Positions 1 to 8,522 of a DNA stretch of 64,000 nt are shown here, piece after piece. Origin of the DNA: Acinetobacter baumannii (lineage in GTDB: Bacteria > Pseudomonadota > Gammaproteobacteria > Pseudomonadales > Moraxellaceae). Position numbers and translations under genes: made by a program. Under the pieces are notes generated by a model. The model searched no databases. It was not told the DNA's origin and saw only the letters and a list, made by a program, of their open reading frames with translations. Each line of letters begins with the position of its first letter. Within the stretch, counting starts at the first letter, position 1. The DNA lies in contig NZ_CP046654.1 of assembly GCF_009759685.1 (NCBI RefSeq), forward strand, positions 3,720,001-3,784,000, given 5' to 3'.

Positions 1-1
1 T

Positions 2-1039
2 TTCCGAGCGATTGGTCGTTTATCTCAGTCGCATATTACCGTTTTAATTAATGGTGAATCAGGCACAGGTAAAGAACTGGTTGCGCATGCTTTACATAAA
101 CATTCTCCACGACGCGCTAAGCCTTTTATTGCTTTAAACATGGCAGCAATTCCTAAAGATTTAATCGAAACGGAATTATTTGGTCATGAAAAAGGTGCTT
201 TCACGGGTGCAAACACCCAACATCAAGGCCGCTTTGAACAAGCAAATGGCGGAACACTATTCCTTGATGAAATTGGTGACATGCCCTTTGAAACGCAAAC
301 TCGACTACTGCGCGTACTCGCTGATGGTGAGTTCTATCGTGTAGGTGGACACATTCCAGTTAAAGTTGATGTCAGAATTGTCGCGGCAACCCATCAAGAC
401 TTAGAAAAACTGGTGAATGAAGGTCGTTTTCGTGAAGACTTATATCATCGCTTAAATGTAATTCGCATTCATATTCCTAAGCTTGCACATCGCAGTGAAG
501 ACATCCCGATGCTGGCTCAACATTTCTTGGCTCGCGCGGGTAAAGAGCTAGGCGTAAGTCCAAAAATTTTACGCACTGAAACAACGGACTATATGCAACA
601 ATTACCATGGCCTGGTAATGTTCGTCAGCTTGAAAATACCTGCCGTTGGTTAACCGTCATGATTACTGGTCGTGAGGTTTATCCGGAAGATTTACCTTCT
701 GAGCTTAAACAGGTTCCACTCCAAAAAAGTAGTGAGACTAGTCAACCAGCACCATCTTTTGAACGTATTTCTTTGCACCATTGGGATGAGCTACTAAGCC
801 AATGGGCAATTCAAAAACTTAAAAATGGTGAAATGAAGATTTTAGACATTGCTACTCCAATGTTTGAGCGCACCTTAATTAATGCAGCACTACAGCAAAC
901 TCGTGGGCGCAAACGTCATGCAGCCGAACTGTTAGGTTGGGGTCGTAACACCCTAACCAGAAAGTTAAAAGAGCTAGGCATGGATTCTGCTGATGACGAT
1001 GATGAAGACGAACATAAAGCAACTTTGTCAGAAGCTTAA
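2..1039 (+). CDS. glnG: Nitrogen regulator NtrC (GlnG), 5' truncated by window edge
   Basis: Sigma-54-dependent activator of nitrogen-assimilation genes. The reading frame is open from base 2, so the receiver domain and part of the AAA+ domain lie outside the window. Visible are Walker A GESGTGKE, the sigma-54 contact loop GAFTGA, Walker B LFLDEIGD, the arginine-finger region FREDLYHRL and a C-terminal Fis-type helix-turn-helix ([20 protein letters not shown]). The last residues form an acidic DDDDEDE tail. NtrC is preferred over other family members because of the HTH sequence and spacing; the sensor NtrB would be expected upstream. It is a plausible activator of the two sigma-54-type promoters near 30.2-30.5 kb (inference). 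Confidence 0.88.
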   Translation, partial: FRAIGRLSQSHITVLINGESGTGKELVAHALHKHSPRRAKPFIALNMAAIPKDLIETELFGHEKGAFTGANTQHQGRFEQANGGTLFLDEIGDMPFETQTRLLRVLADGEFYRVGGHIPVKVDVRIVAATHQDLEKLVNEGRFREDLYHRLNVIRIHIPKLAHRSEDIPMLAQHFLARAGKELGVSPKILRTETTDYMQQLPWPGNVRQLENTCRWLTVMITGREVYPEDLPSELKQVPLQKSSETSQPAPSFERISLHHWDELLSQWAIQKLKNGEMKILDIATPMFERTLINAALQQTRGRKRHAAELLGWGRNTLTRKLKELGMDSADDDDEDEHKATLSEA

Positions 1040-1055
1040 AACCGAAGCAAAAATC

Positions 1056-1090
1056 AAAAAGCGGCTAATTTAATTTAGCCGCTTTTCTTT
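1056..1090 (+). terminator. Rho-independent terminator after glnG
   Basis: A GC-containing hairpin (AAAAGCGGCTA paired with TAGCCGCTTTT) followed by a T-rich stretch starts about 17 bases after the glnG stop. Confidence 0.8.
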
Positions 1091-1314
1091 ATGACTATTT
1101 AAATCGGAATTAACTGCCAAACTAAAATGTGAACATACAGTTACATGATCAAAAAATTCTAAATTTCCACATAAATCATTATATTTTATATATTTTACCT
1201 GAAACTATGCTCTACTTATTGTTTACCAGATGACCTAAAAACATACCAATGACCATCGTTAAAGATAGATTTGCTATACTAGATAAGCAGTGTTAGCCGT
1301 CGTTATTAAATTTT

Positions 1315-1968
1315 ATGCATGATCCAGTCCTTGAGTCACATCATCTCGTATGTGAGAAACCCCAAACACGCCGCGGTATAGAACGTCGTTTAGCTCTATT
1401 GCTAAGCGCAACCGAGCTGTTTTTGGAAAAAGGATATGATGCTGTCTCTCTTGACGACATCGTTAATCATGCTGGTGGTTCAAAAACCTCTATTTATAAA
1501 TACTTTGGTAATAAAGATGGCTTATTTACTGCAATCTGCGATTATCGCCGTGAAATGTTTTTTAAAGATATCTGCATTGCATTTCAACCAGAGCAAACTT
1601 CTTTAAAAGATTATTTAATCCAAACTCTCATCCGTTTTTATAAGCACATTATTCAACCTGAACACATTGCCTTTTTACGTTTGGTTATTGAACAAACTCA
1701 ATGTAATGCAACTTTGAGCCAATACTTATATGAAAAATGTGCTCTGGATGTCCAAAATACAATTGCTCAAGCCTTACTCATATCTCATCAATCAGGTGAA
1801 ATTACCTGTACATCTCCTGATCATTCCTCTCTTATGTATTTTGGAATTTTACGTGATATTGAATGGCGAATGATTATGGGAATGCCTCTTCCACCCAATG
1901 AAATGGAAGTTATTGATTATATTAACTATTGTGTTGATATTTTCTTAAAGGGGCATCATAAAGTCTAA
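1315..1968 (+). CDS. TetR/AcrR family transcriptional regulator
   Basis: A 217-residue one-component DNA-binding regulator. The N-terminal TetR helix-turn-helix spans about residues 22-72 (ATELFLEKGYDAVSLDDIV, then GGSKTSIYKYFGNKDGLF); the rest is a helical ligand-binding domain of the AefR-like type. It begins with an unusual N-terminal arm of about 20 residues rich in His and Arg. It lies 112 bases upstream of argF on the same strand, but argF has its own promoter-like sequence in the gap, so no operon is claimed. The ligand and targets cannot be read from the sequence. Confidence 0.82.
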   Translation: MHDPVLESHHLVCEKPQTRRGIERRLALLLSATELFLEKGYDAVSLDDIVNHAGGSKTSIYKYFGNKDGLFTAICDYRREMFFKDICIAFQPEQTSLKDYLIQTLIRFYKHIIQPEHIAFLRLVIEQTQCNATLSQYLYEKCALDVQNTIAQALLISHQSGEITCTSPDHSSLMYFGILRDIEWRMIMGMPLPPNEMEVIDYINYCVDIFLKGHHKV

Positions 1969-2080
1969 TTCTTTTGCATTTTGAAATGCTTATAGTATAG
2001 TAGACTTCTTTTTTCCCACTTCCACCCAGCCAACAACAGATAATTGTTGTAATTCAAAACAATTATTATGGAGTAGCTAC

Positions 2081-3001
2081 ATGGCTCTAAGACATTTCCT
2101 GACTTTACGTGATCTATCCACTCTAGAACTTAATCGCATTTTAGAACGCGCAAGCGAACTTAAGAAAATGCAGCAAAGCAATAAGGTATATCAACCTTTT
2201 GTTGGTAAAGTATTGGGAATGATTTTTGAAAAATCGAGCACACGCACTCGTATTTCTTTTGAAGCCGGTATTAATCAATTTGGTGGTAGTGCCATCTTCT
2301 TATCACCTCGTGATACTCAATTAGGCCGTGGTGAACCGATTGAAGATTCAGCACGTGTTATTTCAAGCATGCTTGATATCGTAATGATTCGTACTTTTGG
2401 TCACGATATTGTTGAACGTTTTGCATCTTATTCAAAAGTTCCCGTTATCAATGGCTTAACTGATGATCACCATCCTTGTCAGTTACTTGCAGATTTACAA
2501 ACTTATATTGAACATCGCGGCAGTATTGAAGGCAAAACCGTAGCTTGGATTGGTGATGGCAATAATATGTGTAATTCATACATTGAAGCTGCACACATGA
2601 TGGGTTTCAAACTCAAGATTGCATCACCAAAAGGTTATGAACCTAAACCTGAGTTTTTAGCAGAGTTTGGGCATTGTGTTGAACTTTTTGATAATGCGGA
2701 AGATGCGGCTGTAAATGCTGATCTTATCGTTACAGATGTATGGGCAAGCATGGGACAAGAAGAAGAACAGAAACTTCGTGAAAAAGCCTTTGCTGATTTT
2801 CAGGTTAACGAGAAATTAATGGGACTTGCACATCCGGACTGTTTATTCATGCACTGCTTACCTGCTCATCGTGGTGAAGAAATTTCTGAAACCATGCTCG
2901 ACCATAAAAATGCCGTAGTATGGGACGAAGCAGAAAACCGTCTGCATGCACAAAAAGCTTTAATGGAATTTTTACTCAACGAAAATTTGAAAAAAGCTTA
3001 A
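2081..3001 (+). CDS. argF: Ornithine carbamoyltransferase (arginine biosynthesis)
   Basis: Cytoplasmic enzyme transferring the carbamoyl group from carbamoyl phosphate to ornithine to give citrulline. At 306 residues it matches the anabolic family. The carbamoyl-phosphate loop SSTRTR is at residues 52-57, [11 protein letters not shown] lies mid-protein, the ornithine-binding region contains [13 protein letters not shown], and the catalytic [11 protein letters not shown] is near the C-terminus. The ATG follows a purine-rich TATGGAG motif. It is a single gene with its own terminator. Anabolic ArgF is preferred to catabolic ArcB because there are no arcA or arcC neighbours. Confidence 0.95.
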   Translation: MALRHFLTLRDLSTLELNRILERASELKKMQQSNKVYQPFVGKVLGMIFEKSSTRTRISFEAGINQFGGSAIFLSPRDTQLGRGEPIEDSARVISSMLDIVMIRTFGHDIVERFASYSKVPVINGLTDDHHPCQLLADLQTYIEHRGSIEGKTVAWIGDGNNMCNSYIEAAHMMGFKLKIASPKGYEPKPEFLAEFGHCVELFDNAEDAAVNADLIVTDVWASMGQEEEQKLREKAFADFQVNEKLMGLAHPDCLFMHCLPAHRGEEISETMLDHKNAVVWDEAENRLHAQKALMEFLLNENLKKA

Positions 3002-3011
3002 TTTCTAATTC

Positions 3012-3045
3012 AAAAAACAGCATCGTTAAGGTGCTGTTTTTTTAT
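3012..3045 (+). terminator. Rho-independent terminator after argF
   Basis: Hairpin AAAACAGCA / TGCTGTTTT (3014-3022 and 3032-3040) running into a T-tract, 10 bases past the argF stop. Confidence 0.85.
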
Positions 3046-3194
3046 TTTTATAAGTTCCCTATTCCCCTCATTTATTATTTTAAAAATTTTTATGATGTTG
3101 CCCAATATATAAACAGTCTATATTTCAACTGTCACACATAATCGTGTATAACATTCTACACAATAAGCCAAGCCTACTCGTGTAGAGTGCGATT

Positions 3195-3719
3195 ATGACA
3201 ATCCTTGAACAATCATTATCTGAAATCCCTGCATTTTCGATCATTCATGAACATTTATTTAGTTCAGCGCAACCTTCTATCGAACAACTTAAGCTCATTA
3301 AAGAGTATGGTTGTAGCACTGTTATAAATTTAGCTTTATCGAATTCACCAGATAGTATTAAAAATGAAGATCGGGTCTGTCTTGAATATGGTTTAAATTA
3401 TATTCATATTCCAATTGACTGGGAAACACCCTCTTCTGACCAATGCTTATTAGTTTTAGATTTGATTGATCATTTAGTGCAGAATGAAATTGTTTGGTTA
3501 CATTGTGCCAAAAATAAACGCGTAAGTTGTCTTATGTATGTCTACAGACAATTTTATATGAATATGGATATGCCAACCTGTCAGGATTTGCTTCATGAGA
3601 TTTGGGAGCCAAATGAAACATGGACAGGACTCATTCATAGTATTACCTTACAGCTTCAAGGCCGTAAGGCTACCTTAGAACTTCAACAGTCTTTGCAACA
3701 AACCAATGATTTAGTTTAA
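3195..3719 (+). CDS. Tyrosine-phosphatase-like protein with altered active-site loop
   Basis: A 174-residue protein of the dual-specificity-phosphatase-like fold related to the DUF442 group. The beta-strand and P-loop appear as VWLHCAKNKRVSCL. A classic phosphatase loop is HCxxGxxR[ST]; here the His-Cys pair is kept, but the position of the catalytic Arg holds Val and the Arg sits one residue earlier. VINLALSNSPDS and the YIHIPIDW motif before the loop are typical of this fold. No signal peptide is visible. Its stop overlaps that of the convergent ispF by four bases. The substrate is unknown; it may be a divergent phosphatase or a binding protein. Confidence 0.65.
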   Translation: MTILEQSLSEIPAFSIIHEHLFSSAQPSIEQLKLIKEYGCSTVINLALSNSPDSIKNEDRVCLEYGLNYIHIPIDWETPSSDQCLLVLDLIDHLVQNEIVWLHCAKNKRVSCLMYVYRQFYMNMDMPTCQDLLHEIWEPNETWTGLIHSITLQLQGRKATLELQQSLQQTNDLV

Positions 3720-4198
3720 TGAGATATTAACACCGTCGCTGTTGCTAAAATTCCTTCTTGGCGACCAGTAAATCCAAGTTTTTCGGTTGTGGTCGCTTTG
3801 ATACTAATTTGATTTAAATCTACATTTAAAACATCTGCAATGCTTTGACGCATTTCCAAATTGTATTTGGCTAATTTAGGACGCTCACAAGCTACCGTAA
3901 TATCAGCATTATTTAAATGATAACCTCGGTCTAATATTAATTGATAAACATGTTTAAGTAGAACACGGCTATCCGCTCCTTTAAATTCTGGATCTGTATC
4001 CGGAAAATGCTGACCAATATCACCAAGTGCTAGAGCACCTAGTAAGGCATCGCATAATGCATGTAGCACGACATCGCCATCAGAATGTGCCTTCAAACCA
4101 TGCGTATGCGGAATTTGAACGCCAGCTAAGGTTACGAAGTTACCCTCTTCAAAGGCATGCACATCCATTCCTTGTCCAATACGAATTTGAGCAACCAT
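3716..4198 (-). CDS. ispF: 2-C-methyl-D-erythritol 2,4-cyclodiphosphate synthase
   Basis: MEP-pathway enzyme that cyclises CDP-methylerythritol 2-phosphate with release of CMP, for isoprenoid synthesis. At 160 residues it is full length. Metal ligands Asp12 and His14 (GMDVHAF) and the family signature HSDGDVVLHALCDALLGA are present, as are DIGQHFPDTD and the C-terminal TTEKLGFTGRQEGI. The ispD partner is not adjacent. The gene converges on the phosphatase-like gene, and the two stop codons share the palindrome TTAA at 3716-3719. Confidence 0.96.
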   Translation of the reverse strand: MVAQIRIGQGMDVHAFEEGNFVTLAGVQIPHTHGLKAHSDGDVVLHALCDALLGALALGDIGQHFPDTDPEFKGADSRVLLKHVYQLILDRGYHLNNADITVACERPKLAKYNLEMRQSIADVLNVDLNQISIKATTTEKLGFTGRQEGILATATVLISH

Positions 4199-4319
4199 AT
4201 AAACTCTTCCCTTCTATTATAAAAGCTTAAGAAATCTTGTATTCAACCGTCGTGTTTCGCTATAGTACACTTAGCAAAGTAGACTGAAAGTATAAGCGAT
4301 CATGCCGTCGAATACTGAT

Positions 4320-4946
4320 ATGAATCAATTGAAAAGATTAAGTTTTGTCGTGACATTGAGTTGTTTATGCTCATCGCTTGTTTTTGCAGAGTCTATCGAC
4401 TGCTCCAACTCAAAAGCAGAGCTAAAAATCTGTTCAAAAACCTTTAGCGAAGCACGAAAGCAGCTCAACAATAAATATCTTTCTGCATACTTGGTCACAG
4501 ATGCCCCCCTGCAGCTTCTACAAGATACTCAAACATTGTGGCTTAGACAAACACAACAATGCAAAACCAATTCATGTATTCAACAACAGTTTGATGTACG
4601 TGGTGATGATTTAAATTTTTATGCTTCACTTAAACAAACCCTAACTCAGCATTATCTTAAATTTGAAAATGGACATATTGCATCTCAGCCCGTTCATTTA
4701 CAAATACATCAACTTGCTAAAGATAAAATCAAAATTGAAGGTTTAGCTTACCGTAATCCGAATAACCGAAAAGAAACCCAAACGGTTTCACTTATGGCTT
4801 ACAGCTCTCCTGAACAGAAAAGTGAAATTTTAGATAATGAACATAACTGTAAATATAAATTTGACTTTCAGAAAGCACTGCTCATCGTAAAAACCCAGCA
4901 AAAAGGTTGTGAGCGCTTCACAGGAATTTATCGCCTGTACGACTAG
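4320..4946 (+). CDS. Secreted LprI-like (DUF1311-type) protein
   Basis: Likely periplasmic protein. I prefer the ATG at 4320 (208 residues) because MNQLKRLSFVVTLSCLCSS then LVFAES is a clean signal peptide; an in-frame ATG at 4302 would add six residues. The mature N-terminus has regularly spaced Cys (DCSNSKAELKICSKTFSEA, then CKTNSCIQQQF) with an LprI/DUF1311-like helical pattern. Proteins of that family include lysozyme inhibitors, but inhibition is not proven by sequence. The C-terminal half, with its own CKYKF and GCERF cysteines, resembles a small beta domain I do not recognise. Confidence 0.6.
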   Translation: MNQLKRLSFVVTLSCLCSSLVFAESIDCSNSKAELKICSKTFSEARKQLNNKYLSAYLVTDAPLQLLQDTQTLWLRQTQQCKTNSCIQQQFDVRGDDLNFYASLKQTLTQHYLKFENGHIASQPVHLQIHQLAKDKIKIEGLAYRNPNNRKETQTVSLMAYSSPEQKSEILDNEHNCKYKFDFQKALLIVKTQQKGCERFTGIYRLYD

Positions 4947-4957
4947 TGAATATAAAA

Positions 4958-4997
4958 TAAAAAAGCCAGTGCATAGACACTGGCTTTTCTTTTTATG
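4958..4997. terminator. Bidirectional terminator between LprI-like gene and dadA
   Basis: Hairpin AAAAAGCCAGTG / CACTGGCTTTT with A-tract on one side and T-tract on the other, between convergent genes; usable in both directions. Confidence 0.8.
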
Positions 4998-6237
4998 CTG
5001 GATACTTTTGTTGAATATCCTGACTCACCAAAACAGCTGTAGCTGCTGACAAAGTCCAGCCTAGATGACCATGCCCCGTATTATAGAAAACTCGAGACTG
5101 TTTAGACTGTTTCACAACTGGCAACATATTAGGCATCATTGGTCTTAAACCCGCCCAAGGCACAACATGCTCAGTTGAAATGTCAAAATTGCGGTTTACC
5201 CAATTTACCAAAGGTTGAATACGGTCGGCTCGAATATCTCGATTATAACCATTAAACTCGGCCGTACCTGCTACACGTAAACGATCTGGTCCTAAACGAG
5301 ACGTTACAATTTTAGCGCTCTCATCCAACAAACTCACCCACGGTGCATTTTTTATACTTTTTTCATCTTTTAATTGGACGGTAATTGAATAACCTTTGAC
5401 CGGATAAACATTTACACGTTCACCAATCATATCAGCTAACTGATAACTTCCTACACCACCACACACCACCAAAACATCACCTTCTAATTGAAAGCTGTCT
5501 GTTTGGGAAAGATGCGGATGCTCAGCACTTGGCTGACAATTCAGTACCACTTTATCTGCATGACACTTAATATCAGTGACTTCCAGTCCAAATTTATACT
5601 GAACCCCATATTGTTTAGTCTTTTCAGCTAAAGAGGTTGAATATTTATGGATATCACCGGTTGCATCGCTTGGTGTGTAATAGCCACCAAAGTACTCACC
5701 CGTTAAAGAAGGTTCAATTGATTTCATTTCCTCAGGTGAAACCGAGTAACGTTCTAAAGTCCCTTTATTTAAAACATCATTAACTCGCTTAGCGATGTCA
5801 TAATCATCCTTAGTATGATACATATGAAGAATACCGCGTTTCTCCAAATCAAATTGAAGCTGCTCTTTTTCAGCTACGTCAAACAAGCGCTTACGGGCAA
5901 GCAATGCCAAGCGAACGGTTTCTATTGTATTGGCTTCATAATTTTTAATATGAGACAAAAACTCAACCAACCAACTATATTTATGTAGGCTAAAGGAAGG
6001 ATTCAATAATAAAGGAGCATCTTTTTGCCTCATCCATTTAAAACCTTTTATAACGGTCGCTTTCTGGTTCCAGACTTCTGCATTACAAGCAGATAATTGC
6101 CCTCCATTTGCAAATGATGTTTCCATGGCTGGATAAAGATGGCGATCAATCACTGTGACTTGGTAACCTAATTGAGATAATTCATAGGCTGAAGTAACCC
6201 CTGTGATTCCTGCACCAATCACAATAACATGTGGCAT
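4993..6237 (-). CDS. dadA: D-amino acid dehydrogenase (DadA-type FAD oxidoreductase)
   Basis: Membrane-associated flavoprotein that deaminates D-amino acids to 2-oxo acids and passes electrons to the respiratory chain. The dinucleotide-binding motif MPHVIVIGAGITGVTSAYEL opens the protein and the C-terminal PVVKQSKQSRVFYNTGHGHLGWT is typical. I choose the start at 6237 (414 residues) because AGAGAAG precedes it; an ATG at 6270 would add 11 unrelated residues. No alanine racemase gene is adjacent. A tandem glycine riboswitch lies just upstream on the same strand, so the physiological substrate may be glycine or a related amino acid; glycine oxidase activity is possible but unproven. Confidence 0.85.
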   Translation of the reverse strand: MPHVIVIGAGITGVTSAYELSQLGYQVTVIDRHLYPAMETSFANGGQLSACNAEVWNQKATVIKGFKWMRQKDAPLLLNPSFSLHKYSWLVEFLSHIKNYEANTIETVRLALLARKRLFDVAEKEQLQFDLEKRGILHMYHTKDDYDIAKRVNDVLNKGTLERYSVSPEEMKSIEPSLTGEYFGGYYTPSDATGDIHKYSTSLAEKTKQYGVQYKFGLEVTDIKCHADKVVLNCQPSAEHPHLSQTDSFQLEGDVLVVCGGVGSYQLADMIGERVNVYPVKGYSITVQLKDEKSIKNAPWVSLLDESAKIVTSRLGPDRLRVAGTAEFNGYNRDIRADRIQPLVNWVNRNFDISTEHVVPWAGLRPMMPNMLPVVKQSKQSRVFYNTGHGHLGWTLSAATAVLVSQDIQQKYPA

Positions 6238-6283
6238 AACAGACTTCTCTGAAATGCAAAAACATTTCATCAGTACAGCCCAT

Positions 6284-6498
6284 CTGTCATTTGTACCTGA
6301 GAGTTTCGACCTAAATACTACCTTTTAGTATTTCGATCTTCCCCTTCGGTGAGTTTATGACTTATAAGTTTTTATTTTCCATGCTTATAAATCTTAAGCT
6401 GCTCTCCAGATTTTTTAATTATTACAGTCCTTTTGCCTGAGAGTTTCCGGGCCTGTTGCTCCTTCGGCGGGTTCTTAAGAACCTCTCTCCCGCAATAA
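6284..6498 (-). ncRNA. Tandem glycine riboswitch upstream of dadA
   Basis: Read on the minus strand, two gcvT-type glycine aptamers follow one another. Aptamer 1 (about 6424-6498) starts GGGAGAGAG, has CCGAAGGAGCAA in the middle and ends GGAAACTCTCAGGCAAAAGG. Aptamer 2 (about 6284-6411) starts CTGGAGAGC, has TCACCGAAGGGGAAGA and ends GAAACTCTCAGGTACAAATG. These are the hallmark conserved blocks of the class. The element ends about 45 bases before the dadA start, with no clear terminator, so translational control or an ON switch is possible. The direction of regulation is inferred, not seen. Confidence 0.92.
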
Positions 6499-6610
6499 TT
6501 TTGTATTTATATAAGCAATGTATCTGCCACTTTTAAAAAAACGCATTCTTTTCTTGTAAACTTTTGTACAACCCACCAAAAAAACACGCAAATTTTTGAT
6601 TTAATTATAA

Positions 6611-6639
6611 AAAAGGTGAATTATAAGAATTCACCTTTT
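6611..6639 (-). terminator. Terminator after the 163-residue unknown gene
   Basis: Perfect 12-bp hairpin AAAAGGTGAATT / AATTCACCTTTT with a 5-base loop; on the minus strand it is followed by a T-run, nine bases beyond the stop of the gene at 6648. Confidence 0.75.
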
Positions 6640-6647
6640 GGTATTCA

Positions 6648-7139
6648 TTAGAGCTTTCCATTAAGCACTTGGTCCGAAACGGTACCTTTCCATTGCTCCC
6701 GCAAGGTTGGCAAATAAAATTTCTCGCCTATTGTGAACAGTTCAGCATCAATGAGTGCATGAATTTCGTGCATAAAAATATAATCCAATGCAACTAGTGA
6801 AAGTTGATGATTTTTTTGTGTTACTTTTTTACGTTTCGCTTGAGCTTGTTTGATCAACTCGTTTGCAAAATTTTTATCTTTATAAGCGGTAATGGCATTT
6901 AAACGAAGCTCAATCACCCCCCAACCTGCCAATAACTTTTTGAAGATTTCAAAGTCTTTTGAGGTTGATTCCCAAGTTACATTTTCCAGATCATTATCTT
7001 CAGGTAAAACAGGCAATAATAAATCACCAGTACTTGGAAAAATCTTTTTAAGATTTAACAGAAATTTAACAGGCTGATCACTTGGGTAATCATTAAATTG
7101 CACATGTTGTTGAGTATCTGTTAAATAAATAGAGAGCAT
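6648..7139 (-). CDS. Uncharacterised cytoplasmic protein
   Basis: A 163-residue protein I do not recognise. It has no signal peptide, no membrane segment and few cysteines. The middle part is Lys-rich (KQAQAKRKKVTQKNHQ) and the C-terminal third is predicted helical (LDYIFMHEIHALIDAELF). Composition and codon use look like the surrounding core genes, and it has its own terminator, which supports a real gene. Probably restricted to Acinetobacter and relatives (inference). No function is proposed. Confidence 0.6.
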   Translation of the reverse strand: MLSIYLTDTQQHVQFNDYPSDQPVKFLLNLKKIFPSTGDLLLPVLPEDNDLENVTWESTSKDFEIFKKLLAGWGVIELRLNAITAYKDKNFANELIKQAQAKRKKVTQKNHQLSLVALDYIFMHEIHALIDAELFTIGEKFYLPTLREQWKGTVSDQVLNGKL

Positions 7140-7449
7140 TCAAAAAATCCTTAGCTAAACTACTGTTTTTCATAATTAATTTAAAAATTGCAAGAACAAA
7201 AGCAATTAAAAAATAATATAAAAACAGGATAAGGTGGGCATTTTAACAATTATGGCAGCTTATTCAACACCAAGTTGGTTTGATAAAGCTTAATAAGGAA
7301 TAATTACAACCTAGAAACTTGCAAATAAACCTTATACAACTTTGAAAATTAAAAATATGTATATTTTAGATATATTATTTTTTAGCTTACTATTAAATTT
7401 AGTGTTATAATACAGTGATTTACTCACTTTCATCTGGGCTTCCAAAGAA
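7140..7449. other. AT-rich intergenic gap
   Basis: About 310 bases between two divergent unknown genes. It is very AT-rich (long A/T runs at 7320-7410) and presumably holds both promoters. I see no convincing coding frame, tRNA or structured RNA. Confidence 0.6.
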
Positions 7450-7911
7450 ATGAATAGATTACAATTAATTTTATTAGTTTTAAGTACTGCTACTTTTTCT
7501 CCTTTTGTATTTTCTGAAACAACTATCTCCCCAACCAAATATGAATTTTATGGACAAGAGTCAAAACGCCATAAGAGTATGCTTGAGGTAAATAATAGTT
7601 CAGATCATAAAATTAACGAATCACAACACAATCCTTTCCGCTCTGACTCAAACAAACAAAACGTAGATTTTTTTGAGATTGCAAAACACTACCAAGAAGA
7701 GCAACCACAAAACACTTATTCTCACTCTCCTGACCATACTGTAAATATGAGTGATCATGAACGAAGTCTCTATTACATTAGAAATCATGACAATATGGGC
7801 CTTCAAAGAGATGTTCGTTATCAACAATATAGATCATTAAAACAACAATATGATAAAGGTGTCATTTCTCGTGATGAATATAAAAATAAAGTTTACAAAA
7901 TCTCAAGATAA
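7450..7911 (+). CDS. Small secreted hydrophilic protein, unknown
   Basis: A 153-residue protein with a clear signal peptide (MNRLQLILLVLSTATFSPF then VFSE), so likely periplasmic or secreted. The mature part is very polar, rich in Asn, Gln, Ser, His and Tyr, with little predicted order until a helical C-terminus (RSLKQQYDKGVISRDEYKNKVYKI) that resembles the SHOCT-like short C-terminal motif, in which a helix, a G-x-I-[ST] turn and a second helix follow one another. I recognise no other domain. The TTTC-rich start region has weak ribosome binding. Function unknown. Confidence 0.6.
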   Translation: MNRLQLILLVLSTATFSPFVFSETTISPTKYEFYGQESKRHKSMLEVNNSSDHKINESQHNPFRSDSNKQNVDFFEIAKHYQEEQPQNTYSHSPDHTVNMSDHERSLYYIRNHDNMGLQRDVRYQQYRSLKQQYDKGVISRDEYKNKVYKISR

Positions 7912-8092
7912 GCTTATCTATATTGAAGCCTTCTTTTAAAAAGGAGGCTTCTACAGTTAATTTTGATATAGATTGTTAAAAATATTTTAAATAACAAAGA
8001 TTCATAGTAAACAAACAATAAAAAGTAAACAGTTTTAGCTTTTAAAACGCGCCACACTACTCAAATCTTCTCTACGAATAAAGGAGATAGCA

Positions 8093-8389
8093 ATGAAGAT
8101 TCGCGCTTCACGTACCTATTCAACTTATTCAAATAATTATTTTATTTCTAAAGAGTATGAATGCAGTGTTATTCCGGTAAAAGGAATGTGCTTTACTGAT
8201 CTTGGTTTGACCGAAAATGGTGTGATTCAGCCAGTAGAAATTAATGAGGTCACTATAGATCCAGCATCTAATTCTTATCATATTCTTTTAGCTAAAGACT
8301 CACATGAATATACAAAAGAAGAATTAAAAAGAAAGTTTGAAGAGATGAAAGCTAATGGCTGGGAATATATAGAAGATCTATTGGTATAG
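8093..8389 (+). CDS. Small unknown protein with strong ribosome-binding site
   Basis: A 98-residue cytoplasmic protein. A strong AAAGGAGATAG lies six bases before the ATG, which supports expression. No signal peptide or membrane helix is seen. The C-terminus is helical (YTKEELKRKFEEMKANGWEYIEDLL) and the N-terminal half is likely beta-strand (RASRTYSTYSNNYFISKEYECSVIPV). I do not recognise the family. It stands alone between a secreted protein gene and the fumC terminator region. Confidence 0.6.
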   Translation: MKIRASRTYSTYSNNYFISKEYECSVIPVKGMCFTDLGLTENGVIQPVEINEVTIDPASNSYHILLAKDSHEYTKEELKRKFEEMKANGWEYIEDLLV

Positions 8390-8451
8390 CTCTTATTTTT
8401 AATAAATAACTTAGGGTAAATGAATGGCCCTAACTTTAACATCTTAAGCAT

Positions 8452-8512
8452 AATAGCCATCAGTAGTTAAGAGTTTGTAAACTCGATATAAAATATACTG
8501 CTGATGGCTATT
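8452..8512. terminator. Long inverted repeat downstream of fumC
   Basis: A 15-base arm AATAGCCATCAGTAG at 8452-8466 pairs with CTGCTGATGGCTATT at 8498-8512 with one G-U. The loop holds a second hairpin, GAGTTT-GT-AAACTC (8471-8484). It sits just past the fumC stop and probably ends transcripts or protects their 3' ends. Confidence 0.6.
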
Positions 8513-8522
8513 GTTAAATCGT

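Noticed and set aside
3137..3197. An 8-base inverted repeat (CATAATCG / CGATTATG) around the start of the phosphatase-like gene
   Set aside because: Short arms 45 bases apart are expected by chance in AT-rich sequence; kept only as a possible operator.
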